Positions 12,908 through 27,292 of a stretch of DNA of 64,000 bases are shown here, piece after piece (position 1 is the first letter of the stretch; each line of letters opens with the position of its first letter). The position numbers were made by a program, and so were the translations under genes. A model generated the notes under the pieces. It worked only from the letters and a program-made list of their open reading frames with translations, was not told the origin of the DNA and did not search any database. The DNA comes from Auanema rhodensis (Eukaryota > Nematoda > Chromadorea > Rhabditida > Rhabditidae), in NCBI GenBank assembly GCA_964057225.1, contig OZ059897.1:9114001-9178000 (forward strand). Direction: 5' to 3'.

Positions 12908-15580
12908 CGTGTTGGGTCTCAGAGTATTAGACTTCTTCTTATTTTGCTGATTGTCGCCAAATACGTGTAGAAATGAGTTAAAAGCTTTAGAAAAGACTTC
13001 TTTTTCCAAATAATTTTGGAGGACGTCTCACACGGCAATACGTAATCAACTTCAGAAGGATAATCTGATAGTTGACAAAGACGAGTAAGAGAAAAAAATG
13101 CCTAGAGAGAAAGATTTAAGCAATTTTTTAAATTAAAATAATCAAGAATTTCACATACGAATAATGATTAATAAGTATATTGGAATACAAATATATTTGA
13201 AAGAAAATACAAAATGAAACAAAGTAAAAAAAGGAAAAAGAATAAATCTTTTTATAGTTGAAAGGAGGAAATAAGTGTAAGTTACATATATATTATATGT
13301 CAACTCAAACGTTAATATTGAAACTCAACTCACAAATCAAAAATTTTTCAAGAATTTAGCAATCAGATTCTCGCATGAAAACACCAACTTTTAACCTAAT
13401 TTGCCAAGTTGCAAAATCGAAAAACTAACAAACTATGCTTAGCTCAACAGAAGCAGTATGAAGTAGACATTTTCAGTTTTTGAGCCGGAACGTCGCAGTT
13501 TGGTTTAGTTTTTCTTTTTTTTCTGATTTCCTTAGAACAATTTAACAGCAACTATGTTTCCTCGAAAACAGAATCAAGAATGAGAGAAAAAACTTTTTTC
13601 TTCAATTTTGAATAGGAAAAAAAATAATATTCTACTTATTCTAAACTATTTCTATTCTTAGTTTGGGGTTTCACTTTTTTCTTCTTCTCATTTTCAAAGA
13701 ATATTCTAGAAAAGCATTGTTTCTCAAAAGTTGCAACCTGACATGAACAAGTAGGTCAGGTGCAGCACGATGTGAAATATGAGCAGAGAATTCAATTATA
13801 GAATTGTAACACTAATATAGTTGATGTGGAATATGAATATAGTTTTCTTCTGCTAATTATTCACAAAAAAAATAAGTAAAATTTCGAGAAAAAGTAGAAA
13901 ATTCACAGTTTGAAGTAATGATTTCATCAAAATTAGAGTAATAATTATCAATTTGCTCTTGAAATTTGTATATACAAACTGAATTTTCTAGGAAATATCT
14001 AAATAGCAGAACAGAAATAAAGATAGAAGAAAGGACAACCAATGCTTAATTTGAGAGAAAAAGACAGAAAGATATGAAGAAAATGAAAGTATCAAAATCA
14101 TATATTTTATTATTATAGATGTTATAATATTATAATTAGTGAAATCAAAATATATAAAAATAAGTAAAACTGAATGAAATTTATATACAAAAGTTCAAAA
14201 GATTTTACGATTATTCTAAAGAATTTCATCCTTTTTAAGAAAATAAATACTTTTGTAACTATATAAAGCTTTAGACGATTAAATAGAATCAAATAGATAT
14301 TATATGTAAATACATAAATGAAAAACAAAAGTAAAAATGAAATATAAGAAGCAATATTGTAAAAAATGGTAAAAGAAGCAACCGTGCTTCTTCAAATAAA
14401 ATTTGAATATGAAGTGCAACTTGCACGTGAATTTCCTTCCGAAACAATGCGGAAGGCGGGAAAAATCAAATATGAACCTTTGAATAAAAATGTATTTTGT
14501 CATAAGAATAGTAAAAGAATTTAATTTGGAAACATTCCGAGGAATTGATGATAATGACGGAGAAACGTTCGAAATCTTTTCTCATATGTAAATCTATTAA
14601 CTCGTAAAGATATGTGAGAACATAATGTTCTTCAAAATTAGAGCGAAAGTTTATTTTAAAAAAAAACTTTTTCAATTTAATAAATGCTAATAATAACAAA
14701 AAAACTGAGAAAAATAACATGTTTACAATGAATGTATATTCTGATGGGTTCAGAATTGAAGAAATAGATTCAAATATGAGAAAAGATGGAAAATTTCGAA
14801 TTTAAGAGCAAAAACTAATGGTTAGATTTGTACAAGCTATCATCAAAAACATGGAATTAGTTGTATCGATCAGTCGTATATTTGGAAAAAAAGCACAAAA
14901 TTAGAACAGTTTCTTGGTGATGAAATGAATGCGAGAGAGATAAAAAAGCTTAAAAGATGAAAAATGGGGCGGAGGGAATCGGAAATTTTGAAGAAGGAAA
15001 AGCAGAAGAAAAGCTAAAAGCTGAATAAGGAGAGAGAATGGGGGATAAGGAAACGATGAGTGATGAGAAAAGAAAAACGAAATGAAACGTTCAAGAGGTA
15101 TATACTAAAGGATGTAATGACTTCATATAAACAAGTAATAATGCCATCTGATCGCTGACATACAACCATCAAGCTGCACTGCTTTCAATGGTCAGATACA
15201 CAAATCGCAATATGTTTTCAGAGATTAAGCAACAACATTGAAGAGGAGCAGGAAATTGAAGATCAGAATATGGGTACAAAGAAGTGGCAGAATGACCGGA
15301 TATTGAGACAATGACAACATCATTCTGGAAGAAATATTTGGGTTTATGGTGGACTGAGATGGATTACATACGATTGACCTTAAAGTTCGTTCAACTGCTG
15401 TGAAGAGGGATTGAAGAAATACTAAATCTTTCTTACAAATAGGAGGTTGCATCATCGAATTTCCATTTTTTCTAGATGTCATGATTGTCAACTTCAGAAA
15501 CATTTTACAGCTTCAGACATCTTTGGTTAAACCATAGAGATCAACATGTACACCAAGAGACAAAGTGAGAGAGGGAGAGA

Positions 15581-15628
<48 letters not shown>

Positions 15629-17542
15629 GAGACAGACAGAAAGAAAGTTATGCCAAAAATGGAAAAAGAGGGATGTGAACAAGCACAAATCTCAAAATCT
15701 ACTTGATTTTTTGCTTTTGGTCAATAGGAGATAATAAGAAAATGGAAGAAAAATTAGGAAATCTTTAAGAATATACAGTTATATGTATATTTGCTAATAA
15801 ATTGCACAATTAAATCAAAATATAAGAAGAAATGCAAAAATAGAAGGAGAAGGTGAAAAAGAAATTGAGAATTAAACATATATGTATATTCAAAACAAAT
15901 TAAATATTTTATATAAAAATGAGGAAGTTTTTAAGCATTTTTTTCGAAAAAAATAAATCAAAATGCATAAAATATAAATTAAATATGTAATCAAATTGTT
16001 TTGAATGTATGAAACAGATAAAGCACCTGTTGTTAATATTTATTTAAAAGAAAATTTGCAATAGAAGTTAATCAATGAAATCAGAAATGAAATTTATTAA
16101 ACAGAAAATAATATTATTCTCCTTTATATACTAACTATATGCTATATAGTTAGTGAAAAAAAAACATTTTTTGATCATAAAATGTCGTTTATATGTAGTC
16201 CATCAATCTATTAGACAAGTAGAGACAACTGATTGTACTTGAAATGAAGCAGAAACTTTTTTTTTCAAATTGGCAAAAGTCGAAGTATGCAGATTGCAAA
16301 TAGATGTTTCGTTTAAATTATATATTTTATAAGAAGATGATGTGCAGATTGCATACATTTGGTGAAAGATTATATTAGAGAATAAGCATAAGTTTCAAAT
16401 TGAATATGAGCAACTTCAAATGAAAAGGGTATCAGTTGCAAATATTCGTCTTCTTATTCGTGTTCTTCTTGTTCTTTTTTGATTCTTTTATATAACTTTT
16501 TGGTGTTAAAACAATTTCAATAAAGCTGAGAGAAAATTGCTCATAGGAAATTCATAATTCAGAACAATAAATTCAGAGCAAAAGTCTCAATTGAGATAGA
16601 AACAACAGATAAACCCTTCTGCCTGACTGATTTCAAGATGATTTCATATGTAGAAATAGTAGCCAAATTGAAAAAAAAATGAATCGAAAATGGATGTTAA
16701 AAGCTTATGCTGTTCCTTTTCTCTTTATATATACATAGGAAAAGCAATAGCAACGATAGCTGTCTGCTTCAAAGTGGAAATATTATATATGTGAATGAAA
16801 CGATTGGCTATGTGTGATTATCAAAGCAACTTCACATACAGAGTTCAATAAGTTGATCTCGTGTGAGGTTTCTTTCTGAATTAATTAGTTTGGAAATATC
16901 CTACAAGAAGATAAAGTAGACAATTTTCAAAAAAAAAAACTCTTGGTGGCTGAGGAAGATGATGAAGAAGAAGATGAGGACAATAGCAAAAAAACACAAA
17001 TGCTCGTTAGTTATCACTGAAAATAATATAAAACTGATGGAAGTAAATAGGAGATACGTAAAGTTCATTGACGAAAGAACTTGAGAAACATAAAAGTTGA
17101 AGAACATGATACACACGCAGATTTTCGTCTGTGTCCTTCGTTCGTTATTCAAAGCAGCATGAGGAGAACAATTGAAAATTTGTCATGTGGGATGGTCTAG
17201 TCCTACGAATCAGAGCAGTAAAGTGGGATGGATTAGGTAAAGCAGTATTCTGAATAATTCTTTTTATTTCATCTTTGCATCATCTTTGTGGCCCGTCATC
17301 ACAATGCTAGTCGTTGACGACGATGTGCTTGTTCTTGAGGGACCAAGATGATTTCAGTTTGGGAATGTCTCTTCAGACGTTTTACGATTAGGGTTTGTTT
17401 GTGATTAGTTGGATTGATTCGAGTATGAGCAAATGGACGATGATTCATTACAACGTTTTTTTTTCAAATTTGTGGCATTTTAGACGATGAAAGAGGTATT
17501 GGACCACCAAATATGAGAGACAAATTGTAAAAAAAGAAAGAA

Positions 17543-17611
<69 letters not shown>

Positions 17612-18970
17612 AGAGGAAGACGGAATACGATTCATTCTTTTTTGAAATAAAATTCATCTGATCAGACATAGGTGTTGACAAGGAAATATTAATGTGAAAT
17701 CATAAAATAGTATGTTACTGATGAAGTATATGAATACTAAAAGTACTTAAATTCGAAAAGAGGATAAGTATGAAAGTGAGCAACATGGTCCAATGAAATG
17801 AGCACGGACGACAAGCAAAAGATAGAAATGATGTAAGGAGGTGAAGATGCAGAGGAAAAGAAGCAATAGCCTCATTGAGAAATATATCAAAGAAAATTTA
17901 AAAAAGGAAGAAAAAGATGGACGTCGCTCTTGAGTATAGCAACGTGTTGCTGGAAAATGGACGAAGTAATCCTCTTTAGAGTGAGAAAGGACTAGGCTGA
18001 AACAGGGAGACATGATGAGACGATGCTGGAAGGCGGACCTCAGCTGCTCGAATCGTGTTAGTTAGATGTTTCACGGATGTGACGAGCATTGTCGTTATGT
18101 GGCTGAGCAATGAAAGTACATCTGGATTCTGTTCTTTATTTAAGAAAGTAAGGGATAATCAACAGCATTATGGTGCAAAAGTAACTGTGACAAGAAATCT
18201 GAATTGATGAAACAAGGAGAGAAGGGAAAGTAGTAGGTAATGACAAAGAGGAGGGCTTAGATGAAAATAGCCCAAGAGTTCATGAAAGGAAGAGAAACAT
18301 GCAGCAGCATTGGAACAGTGAATCTGTGTAGTTCGATGATTAGTTAAGCATAAGAAACATCATAAGTGCATTCTGAATTTAATAATTTTACACAAAAAAA
18401 ATAAATTTAGAAAGCAAAAAACACTAATTGTATGTCAATCAGATAGCTGCTGTCCTTAGTTCGACATCGATGAATAAACAAAAACAAAAGAAAGCTTGCT
18501 GAATTATGAGGAAGTTAAAGCATGAGTATTAAGCTCTATGAACTTATGCTTAAAAGCAAAAGAAAAAATTGGCCAAAGCCGTGTGCTATGCAACAGGAAA
18601 TGAATCTTAGACGACGATTCATTCATTTGGTTACAGACGCATTGCCTCAAGCTAAAATATATTTGAGAAGACATATTTATTAGAATTCCAAATATATATA
18701 TATATACATAGTATATACATCATATTATGAAGTTGAATTAAAGAAATAATTGCAGAAAAGGACTGATGACCTCAATCATTAATGATTATAAGATCATTCA
18801 TAATAAGTGACATGATGCTGATGATGATGATGATGATGATGAAAAGCATTTAGATATGAATACACGCAAAAAATAAAATGTTTTATCATCTATTACTTAT
18901 TATATTTAAATATAATTATTATAATTATATATTTTAATTCAATAATAAGAAAGAAAAAAGAAAGAACTGG

Positions 18971-18995
18971 GCGCCTGAAGTCATAAAGTTCAGGC
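18971..18995. promoter_or_regulatory. 8-bp-stem hairpin beside an E-box cluster
   Basis: CGCCTGAA and TTCAGGCG form a perfect 8-bp inverted repeat around the 9-base loop GTCATAAAG. It stands out because the surrounding 200 bases are nearly all A/T. About 30-130 bases further on are three CACGTG palindromes (19027, 19038, 19096). The arrangement suggests a regulatory element; no direct evidence of function exists. Confidence 0.35.
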
Positions 18996-19026
18996 GTCAA
19001 AATGTTCATTTCCCAGCTAGGACGAC

Positions 19027-19101
19027 CACGTGTAGCACACGTGAAATTTGATATTTTTGGAAAAAAAAGGAAAAGTACGTTGAAGAAAGGAAATGCACGT
19101 G
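19027..19101. promoter_or_regulatory. Cluster of three CACGTG E-boxes
   Basis: CACGTG occurs at 19027-19032, 19038-19043 and 19096-19101. The first two are 11 bp apart, about one helical turn. Such palindromes are targets of bHLH-zipper factors (Myc/Max/MondoA and TFEB/HLH-30 families). Three in 75 bases of AT-rich intron is unexpected by composition. A 12-bp palindrome CATGAATTCATG follows at about 19119-19130. Confidence 0.35.
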
Positions 19102-19199
19102 ATGATTCATGATCATCCATGAATTCATGAATGGCTGGAAGAGCTCATACATCCGTATGCGGAGATTCGACTCCTCTGACCTTTCTCCAGTTACTATAT

Positions 19200-19335
19200 C
19201 TATCTTTATTTCTTTCTTACTCCCTCTCTCTTCATAACTCTCTTACTCTCTCTCTCTCTCTCTCTTCATAACTCTCTCTTACTATCTCTCTTCATAACTC
19301 TCTCTTACTCTCTCTCTCTCTTTCTCTCTCTCTTT
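19200..19335. repeat. CT-rich tandem repeat
   Basis: Pyrimidine microsatellite with a higher-order unit: CTTCATAACTCTCT recurs three times, separated by variable (CT)n tracts. This looks like expansion of a longer unit on top of dinucleotide slippage. Confidence 0.7.
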
Positions 19336-20683
19336 ATTAAACTACTCTGTACTTCCTTCTTTCGTACATTCTATTCTCTATGTCATCATTCATATCTCAA
19401 CTCCACTCATATTTCCTCGTTTTCTACTTTTTTTCTTATTCAGATCAACTTTCAAGCTCCTTTTGAAGAAGCTTCCAAGCTGATTCTAGATCATTTTCAA
19501 GAATTTCGAATTCAAACTTGAAATTTAAGGATCCCGATTTAAGTTTAAAATCAAATCGATTCGTCATTATTCATGTTTTCTTCCGGGATAATACCAATGT
19601 AAGAATATAATTTTTAAAACAAAATATTATTTCTAAGTGTGAAAATTAGTTTACCAAAGTAATTTATATAAATAAAGTAAAAAGTCTAAAACTGGAAAAA
19701 AGGAGGAAAGAAGCATTGGATGTTTGAGTTAAACTAAACATTTGACCAGCTTTTCAAATAAAAAAAAAAGAAAGAAAGATGGGTATGTATTACATGAAAA
19801 GCTAAAAAAATTTTTTTTAAATTTAAAACAGAAGACAAACTGTCAATATATCCAGAAAGATCATTTTTTACTATTTTTTAGTCCTTTTATGAATGAAATA
19901 AATCAATTTATGAGAAGATGATGAAAATTTGAGTATTATTTCAAAACTGAATGATTTAAGCCAAAATTAAAAAAATTACTTTTCAGATTAAAGCAATGTC
20001 TGGTAAATTAAGTAGAATGCTATTAGAAATATTTGAAGTAAACAACAACTTTTAGTGATATTGCTCAAAGAAATTTATGTTCAAAAGACTGAAAATCATC
20101 AACAATGACCAGAGAAAATTCAAAAAAAAACTGAACAAAACACATAAAAATGAACTAAAAAACCTCTAAGCTTACCAATGTTAATCAAATAGTTATGTTA
20201 TGCTTTATATAAGATTGTGCTTCAAACATTTTTGTTGTCTGGCTAGATGCCAATAACTCAAAGTAAGTAAACTGTATCTTTATATTTTGTTAAATTACTA
20301 TAAAATTTTGAATTTTTTTCGAAAAAATCAATGCAATCACCTAATATTTACTCTCTCAAATGGACAATAGGTTATAACTAAGAAATAGGATTGAATTATT
20401 ATTTCTTATTTTTCTAAATTTTTTAACCAAATATATCAATATTATATGATATAGTTAAGTTAATTCTTATTTAAATTTAAGCTATATCTCATGTTAATAT
20501 TGATATTTTTATAGTTTTACGTCTTTAACAAACACCATAATTCTTCTTTTGGAATAATTTTTTTTTCAAATAAATCATAACCAATGAAATCACCAACTAC
20601 TTCTTATTCTATTTTTCCTTACTACTGTCACTATATATTCTTCCCTTTTTTTTCCACAAAAATAAAAGAAAAATGAAACATAC

Positions 20684-20776
20684 CATTCTGGCAGTGGTGT
20701 AGCTGTACTAGCCCACGGACGAGTTTTCCACTGCTTACGACGTGACGTCAACCCATTCATTGGCCGCCCATCAGAC
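20684..20776 (-). CDS. Candidate internal 5' exon of the pde-4-like gene
   Basis: A 93-base exon is bounded by an acceptor (GTTTAG at 20777) and a donor (G|GTATG at 20683). It reads SDGRPMNGLTSRRKQW followed by KTRPWASTATPLPE and two bases (TG). Entry and exit are both phase 2. It joins the exon at 36177-35960 in frame, giving FQYRSDGRP across the junction, and its exit phase matches that of the UCR1 exon at 11081. Base composition is clearly exon-like (CG-containing, balanced) inside an AT-rich desert. I do not recognise the protein sequence itself; membership of pde-4 is inferred from strand, order and phase, and a separate gene remains possible. Confidence 0.6.
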
Positions 20777-23433
20777 CTAAACATTTCAAATAATATTTTA
20801 GGATAAAATAAAAAAAACATTAAATAATTAGTTAAAATATCACAATTATTCTAACTATATATACATATATATTTTTTTATATAAATAATAGATATACTAG
20901 TTAGAGAATACTTGGATTGTGTGATTAATGTGGTTTAAAATATGAAATGAGACTGCATTTGATGATACAAACTACAAAAACATTCTCAAAATGCTTATTG
21001 TTCTCACGAAAAAAGCAAAAAAAAAAGAAGAAGCAGCATTTTTCCAATAACTATATGATATAAATAAATAAAAATAACGATGAGTTTGTTCATTTTTTGA
21101 ACCAAATTTTAATGTTTTCAATATGGTTTATGAATACTTAGACACATGAGTTGACAAATCAATTTACATGTCATGTAACGTATTCCAAAACGTTTGGCAC
21201 AAAGCAGAAATAAGAAAACTTTCAGCTTTTTTCCGTATTTGATATACGAAGTTTCTGCTTTTCAACATTTAATTATTTAAATATTTTCATTTAAAATTTA
21301 TTTATTCCAAATAAAAAAAAAAGAAGAAAAGATTACGAAAACGGAAGAAAATTTTTTTTGAGGAAAAAAAAGAAAAATGTAAAATATCGTTTAGTCGGAA
21401 TACTATGTATAGAAATAAAAGTATATCAATATCAAATTTAAAGAAAATTGTATAGATTAATTTTCTTATTAGCTTATTATAAATTTTTTCAAAAAAAAAA
21501 GAGTGAAAAAATCATTAAAATGAAGTAAAAAACAAGAAGAAACCGGAAAATTAATGATAAGCCAAGGTGATGTGACGATAAATAACTGGAAAAAATATAT
21601 TTTTTGTGCCATTTAGTTTAAAAATTTGTTTGGGAAAAGCTTAAAATTTGTTGAAAAAAAAGTAAACAGAATATCTAATTCAATACATTTAAGGTTAAGT
21701 ATGAAGATGAAGAATTATTTTTCAAATATCATGAATTTTCTATTTTTCTAAAATTTAATTTCACTGATTCCTTTTTTGATATTATAGTATTCGTTGTGAG
21801 ACGGAAAAAAAAAGATTTAAAGATTCAAGCGAGACTATTTACGGATGACATCAAAACAAAGGAAGGATCGAAAAGGATGAGTTTTAAAAAGCAAGGAAAA
21901 ACATGAAAACAAAAGAAAAAACCCTCAGGTTTAGTTTGGCTAAAAATCATTAGCTGAATACTGAATGGTAGATGTTTCAAGTTTTGTTGGAAATGAAAAG
22001 GAGACGTAGCTTGCTGCATCTTTGCAAGCTGGAAGAAGAAGAACATAGGCAACCAAACTCTTAGAAGTATTCTCCTTTTCAGAAATAGTAAGTATTAAGT
22101 TTCAAACAGAGCATTTGAAATGTTCCTTCTAAGTGTTAATTCGAAAGCATGAGTGTCATATGGATGGAGATAGATATGGAAAAGAAACATGAGAGCTATA
22201 GATTCGCATTGCTTCAGGGAAATTCGTAGAATTGCACTTAATCTTACAGAATATGATTTGATAGAACACAATTTATAAAAAGAATACAAAACTACTTGTA
22301 GATAACTATAAGATTTTAGAATAAATGAGCATTTTGTGGAATAAAATATACGAAAAAGCAATGAAAAATACAACCCTTCAATGTAAGCTCTTTTAACTAA
22401 AATGACCTTTTTTTGCTACAAATCGTGTGTCACGTGTAAATTCTTGCGTGAAAATTAGCAAAATATCCGTGAAAAATCAATTAAACCACCTAGGTTTCCT
22501 TAGTTAGAGTTTCAAAAGCTTAGTTAAAGCAAGTTATATATATATATATATATGTATATATATCGTTGAGAAACCAATGTAAGAAATAAGAAAACAGATT
22601 CTAAGTTTATCATGAATGTTTCCTAGAGATTTGATTAATATGTTCGTAGTTAGAGAACATCAACGAAGCCGAAACGAGAAGGATGTTCTTCAATAAACAT
22701 AAATACTGAATAGTTTAGAAAGACAAAGTGCAAGAAAACTTTTTTTTGTGTTGAATATTAATGAAATCAAATGAAAAATATTATAATTATATATGTAAAA
22801 TAAATATTTAATAATATTATTATTCCATAAAAGAATATCAGTTGTACAAGTTTTGACAAGAAAAAAAACAAAACTAGCTGCTTCACAAGCTTGCACATTG
22901 CATCATTCGAATGCTAAGATAAAATAAACTTATTTTTTTCCCTTCATTCTGCCAGCAGAAAAAAAAAATGAAAGAAGAGAAATAAAGAGGGAGAGATCGA
23001 GAGTGAGAGAGAGAAAGAGAGAAATATGTGTGAGTGTGAGTGTGTGTGTGTGTATATATACAGGGAAGGAGGAGTAAAGAAAGACAGACAGGTAGAGAAA
23101 TAATTGAACGCTGCAGCAATATTGCGGATTAGATATGGGATTATCTTGATTTTGACCATATTTATCAGATAAAATACAAAATTTTTACTTAAAATCATCG
23201 ACATTTATAGTGTGTATGTATGTGCTCGTATAGAATTTTATGGTCTCTCTCTTACTAGATAGCTATAGAACAATTATGGAAATTGGTTGGAAAGTAATTT
23301 AAAAAGTAGAAAAGACATCAAAACGATCAGAAAGTAAATGTCAGAATTGTCCACATGAAAATAAAGAAAAATAAAACAAAATGTATGAAAAGTAAAATGA
23401 TAGTTCAAATAACATTGAATGTCATCGATTCAA

Positions 23434-23464
<31 letters not shown>

Positions 23465-26400
23465 GATATACGTATAATACATATAGTATTAATGATAATA
23501 TTATAATAATATAATTCAAATTAATATATTTCAATAAATAATTTTTATAATAAAATTATATAAAAAATTATTTATTTATGTATAAATAGATAGTATATAC
23601 TATATACTATATATGTACATTCATTTAGATATTTATGTTTTTGGCTTCAAGTAATTCAGTTGATTTAAACCATTAGCTGATTCATTACTTAATTCTGAGT
23701 ATGTTTCAGATTTTAAAGAAGAAGAAAAAAAGATTAGAATGGTGATGAAGAAATAGGTTTAGCATTCAATTGTATTTCAACAATTAGTTTAGAGGATGAA
23801 AAATTAGCTGATGATTATCTAAAATTATAGTTTTGAATTTGAAATTCAATCAATTTTTTGAAAAAGTTTTTATAGACATATAAAGTACAAAAATTTCATT
23901 TTTAGTTAATAATGAAAATTTAAAAACTTCAAAAGCAATAGTTTGAAATTTGAATGAAGAGCTGTTATTCATTCTGAAAAATGTTCATCTACATATACAT
24001 CCTGTATATCTGGCTTTCAATAATGAAAATCAAAAAAGAAACATCATGTGGAGACATATACGATGATGATGATGGCGGTAGTGGTGGTGATGATGATGTT
24101 GAACAAGGACATGTGCTATTGCTTGTAAGTAAGATGATAAGAAGCCAAGAGTGATAATCTGATGAAGGAATCAGCTTTACATATGATATTTCTATTTTAT
24201 CTTCAATAGGAACACGTGCTTTATAGATGTTACGAATAAACAAATAATTTAAATTTGAACAAGAAATCTATTAGAAAGAGACAAAAATGGAATTTATTAT
24301 AAATATTTTATAAGATTATTTTTAAAATTTTAATTTAATTAATTAGTTCAAATATAATTTTTAAAAAATATGAAATAAATTAATATAATGATATTTGAAA
24401 TTGAATTGTTTCTCCCAAAAAATGTTGAGGATGATTAGAAATAAATGTGCATACATTGTAGTAGTCAAGGCCCATTCTATTGTTTATTTTTAATTTTTTT
24501 ATGTAATTTATAACTTATTTATATAATATTATTTATAAACTATATATTCTATATATACTTAGAGATGTATATGTATCTCTTTAGAGTTTGTATATGAATA
24601 GATAACACATACATATAGTATATTCTAGACAAGCCATGATGCCATGTTTCATAATGTAACTAGAACAACATTGTCATTTTTGATTTCTTTATAATTTGTT
24701 TGTTATAAATAAAATTTTAAAGTTTTTTCATGCAAACTTGTCGTCTTAGGCTTGTGAACAAAGCTGAAAGACTCCAAAAATTGTTTTTTTTTCTTTTGCA
24801 AAACAATATTCGTATTTTATGCTGTAGCACTATAAACTTGATGCTTGTGTAAGCTTGGGGGTCTTGAATAAAGCTAGCCAGTGCAGCTTAGATGCTTTCG
24901 ATTGTCCAAGCTGTACCTATGCATGTCTCTTTTCCTTTCCAGTTCCCTGTTTCATATGTTTTGTTGCTCTCTATTATTCCTCAATCTCTCGTTTTCCATT
25001 GTCTAACCCCTCGTTTTCTCTTGCTCTGTCCATATCTCTAGATACCTTTCTCTCACTTTTGGATTTTCCATATGCTAATTTCTCAATGCTCCATTATAAA
25101 CAACAAGTTGAGCTTGATGTTCAGGCTAAATCATCACCAAAAAATGAACATAATAGATATGAAAGCGCTATATTTGGCAATATACTAATAGGAAAGGTAT
25201 TCTTAGAAATTCTTAAAGATATTCAATATTCAGATGCTTTTGGGCCTTTTTCGGCAAGCTACTTCAACATGTATAAACTGTGATGAGTTTATTATCAACA
25301 TATGAAACTGTTAACCAGGACGAAACCTCCCTGCACCTTATACATTTCCTAAACCCCCTCCCCCTTCCCTATATAACCAGAAGGTAGTATGAACTTCTAG
25401 ACAGATATTGACCCTGGGTATTGGCGACTTGTTGAGGATGAAAAGAAAGAGCAAAGCTCGAAAGTTGAACATTTCTCAAACTTGCAGTAAATACACAAAA
25501 AAGGCTTTCATGACCAACAAACTACTTTACTAAGTAAGAAAGTTTCAACAAAGAAATCAAAGAAAAAGTGAAAATACAACTGTTTACTATTCTTTAAATA
25601 ATAAAAAAGTAGAAAAACTAATTAAGCAAATTACGTGTACATGTTGACCTCATGTGAATGTTACGTCAAATTGTTTTGCGATTTTAATTAGAAATTTTGA
25701 GAGAATCATGATATTTTTCAATATATTTGCACTTTTTGAATATTTTCTTTTCTTCTGACATACACTACTTTAAATAAATTTTTGTTCTTCTGTTTCATTT
25801 AGCACTTTGCTGTGAAAAGTGAAAAATCCATAATTTCACCGATATAGACAGATACATATTCATACATATGTATTCAGATGTATAGATATGTATGTATACA
25901 AAGTGTAAATTGTCGTCAATATCATCACCATATACGGCAAAATGGCTTTTGAGATGCTCAGATGACGATGACAACGAAGAGCATGATGATATTCCGGGCA
26001 TTCGAAAGTATCTCGTTTTAAGGCGTTTTAAGACTAAAAAATGAATTCAATTCAATCGCTGAACTTTCAGCTATGAAAACTATTTGTCAAGTTTAAGTAT
26101 GCTTCCTATTAACTTGAAAAGCCTTGGAATATATCGTTATAAATTTCTTATGCATTAGTTAAAGAATATAGTTTGAAAATCCAACAAAAAATTATTTCAG
26201 CATGTTCTTTAAACTTTTTTTTTAAATAAAACAATGGATCATACACTTGTCTCTAAGCCTCTCTAACCGATCACGGGGATGGTGGGGGGGGGGAGGGAAT
26301 TGTAGAGGATGGGTGGTGGTTGGTGGTAGTGGTGGTGGAATGTGGAAAAGACAAAAACTGCTAGATAGAAGTTCATATAGAGAGAATATAAAGAAAGTGA

Positions 26401-26953
26401 AACAGATAGAAAAATGGAATGGAAGAGCACATGTCCGAATCTTTGGGTTACATCTCTCTCTATCTTCTTCTTCTTCAAATTTTTCAACTTCATCATCAAC
26501 TTTTGTCTTCTGTGTTCCGAACCAAAAACTTGGAAGCAATCAATTAAATGTCGACTGACAGCAAAATATTTGTTTCGTTTGTCTAATTGAACAAAAATAT
26601 ATGAAAGTAATTGAATAAAAATTGAAAATGAATGCTACATTCACAAATTGATTGGCATTACTCTTCTTTTTTTTGGTGTTCTGTGTATTGTGTGTGATGG
26701 CGGTATTGGAATTGTAAGACATATATGAAAATTGGGATGAGTTCTATGGAAATAATTGTCTGACAACTTGAATTACTAATGAACACCAACGCAAATTTGA
26801 ATGAGAGCAATCTCAAATAATCTGATGAACTACATTGGTTCTACAAGAGAAATGCATGATGAATATTCCAAGGTATTCTTCTTACAAGTTTAGAGAGAGA
26901 GAGATAGATCGGGGGGGGGGGGGAGAAAGAGGGAATAAGATGGAGAAAGAGGG

Positions 26954-27012
<59 letters not shown>

Positions 27013-27152
27013 AAGAAAGAAAGAAAGAAAGAGAGAGGGAAAGAAAGAGAATGATAGATGATCATGAATTTTTGACATATTATCTAACATATGATAACTA
27101 CGCAATGTTAGGCTGATAATTAACAATAATAAGACGAGAAACATAAAGCTAC
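20777..27152. other. Non-coding stretch with AT-rich and microsatellite DNA
   Basis: Mostly A/T-rich sequence with A- and T-runs, TA repeats (22533-22563), a GA/TG repeat block (22988-23053), GAA repeats (23436-23463), G-runs (26284-26293, 26911-26923) and a GA tract (26956-27050). The 142-codon plus-strand open frame at 24855-25283 begins at TTG, is partly pyrimidine low-complexity and has no recognised domain. A 34-codon minus-strand start at 26001 (MPGISSCSSLSSSSEHLK) is coding-like but lacks a strong donor. Confidence 0.55.
26911..27050. repeat. Poly-G run followed by (GA)n / (GAAA)n microsatellite
   Basis: Thirteen consecutive G bases at 26911-26923 lead into a long GA tract that changes to GAAA units. 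A second ten-G run sits at 26284-26293. Short ORFs over this tract on both strands are repeat artefacts. Confidence 0.8.
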
Positions 27153-27292
27153 CTGTGGGAGGAATTGGAGAGATGGGCTCCAATTTTGGCAAAGAGTAAC
27201 TGTAGCTGTTGGCTAGACGGATTAGAAAATATAGGTGAGTTTTCGTGTTCAGACGAATACAGAAGGTGGTTGTCGTCAGTCGCGACGGCCAT
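27153..27292 (-). CDS. Candidate alternative first exon of the pde-4-like gene
   Basis: An ATG at 27292 opens 46 codons beginning MAVATDDNHLLYSSEHEN and ending LLFAKIGAHLSNSSH, then two bases (AG) before a donor GTAGCT at 27152. Exit phase is 2, the same as the UCR1 exon at 11081. The DNA at 27270-27350 is strikingly CG-rich for the window (GTCGCGAC, GCGATGACGAC), as expected for a promoter or first exon. The C-terminal part is amphipathic or hydrophobic and could serve as a targeting segment, as N-termini of PDE4 isoforms do in animals generally. The protein is not recognised; the gene assignment is inference. Confidence 0.48.

Larger units (their letters stand above)
12908..20683. other. 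Non-coding stretch between candidate exons
   Basis: AT-rich intronic sequence with no convincing exon on either strand. It contains GA microsatellites at 15565-15640 and 17537-17608, a GAT run at 18823-18843, a CT-rich tandem repeat at 19200-19335, a hairpin at 18971-18995 and three CACGTG sites near 19030-19100 (see separate entries). Confidence 0.6.

Noticed and set aside
19140-19185. GGAGATTCGACTCC resembling a tRNA T-arm
   Set aside because: The stem is only four pairs and no A-box, D-arm or acceptor stem is found upstream.
24855-25283. 142-codon plus-strand open frame, the longest outside genes and repeats
   Set aside because: It starts at TTG, half of it is pyrimidine-rich low complexity, it shows no domain, and no splice sites or ATG support it.
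26841-27192. Several long ORFs over a GA tract
   Set aside because: Repeat-encoded Ser/Leu or Arg/Glu runs on both strands.
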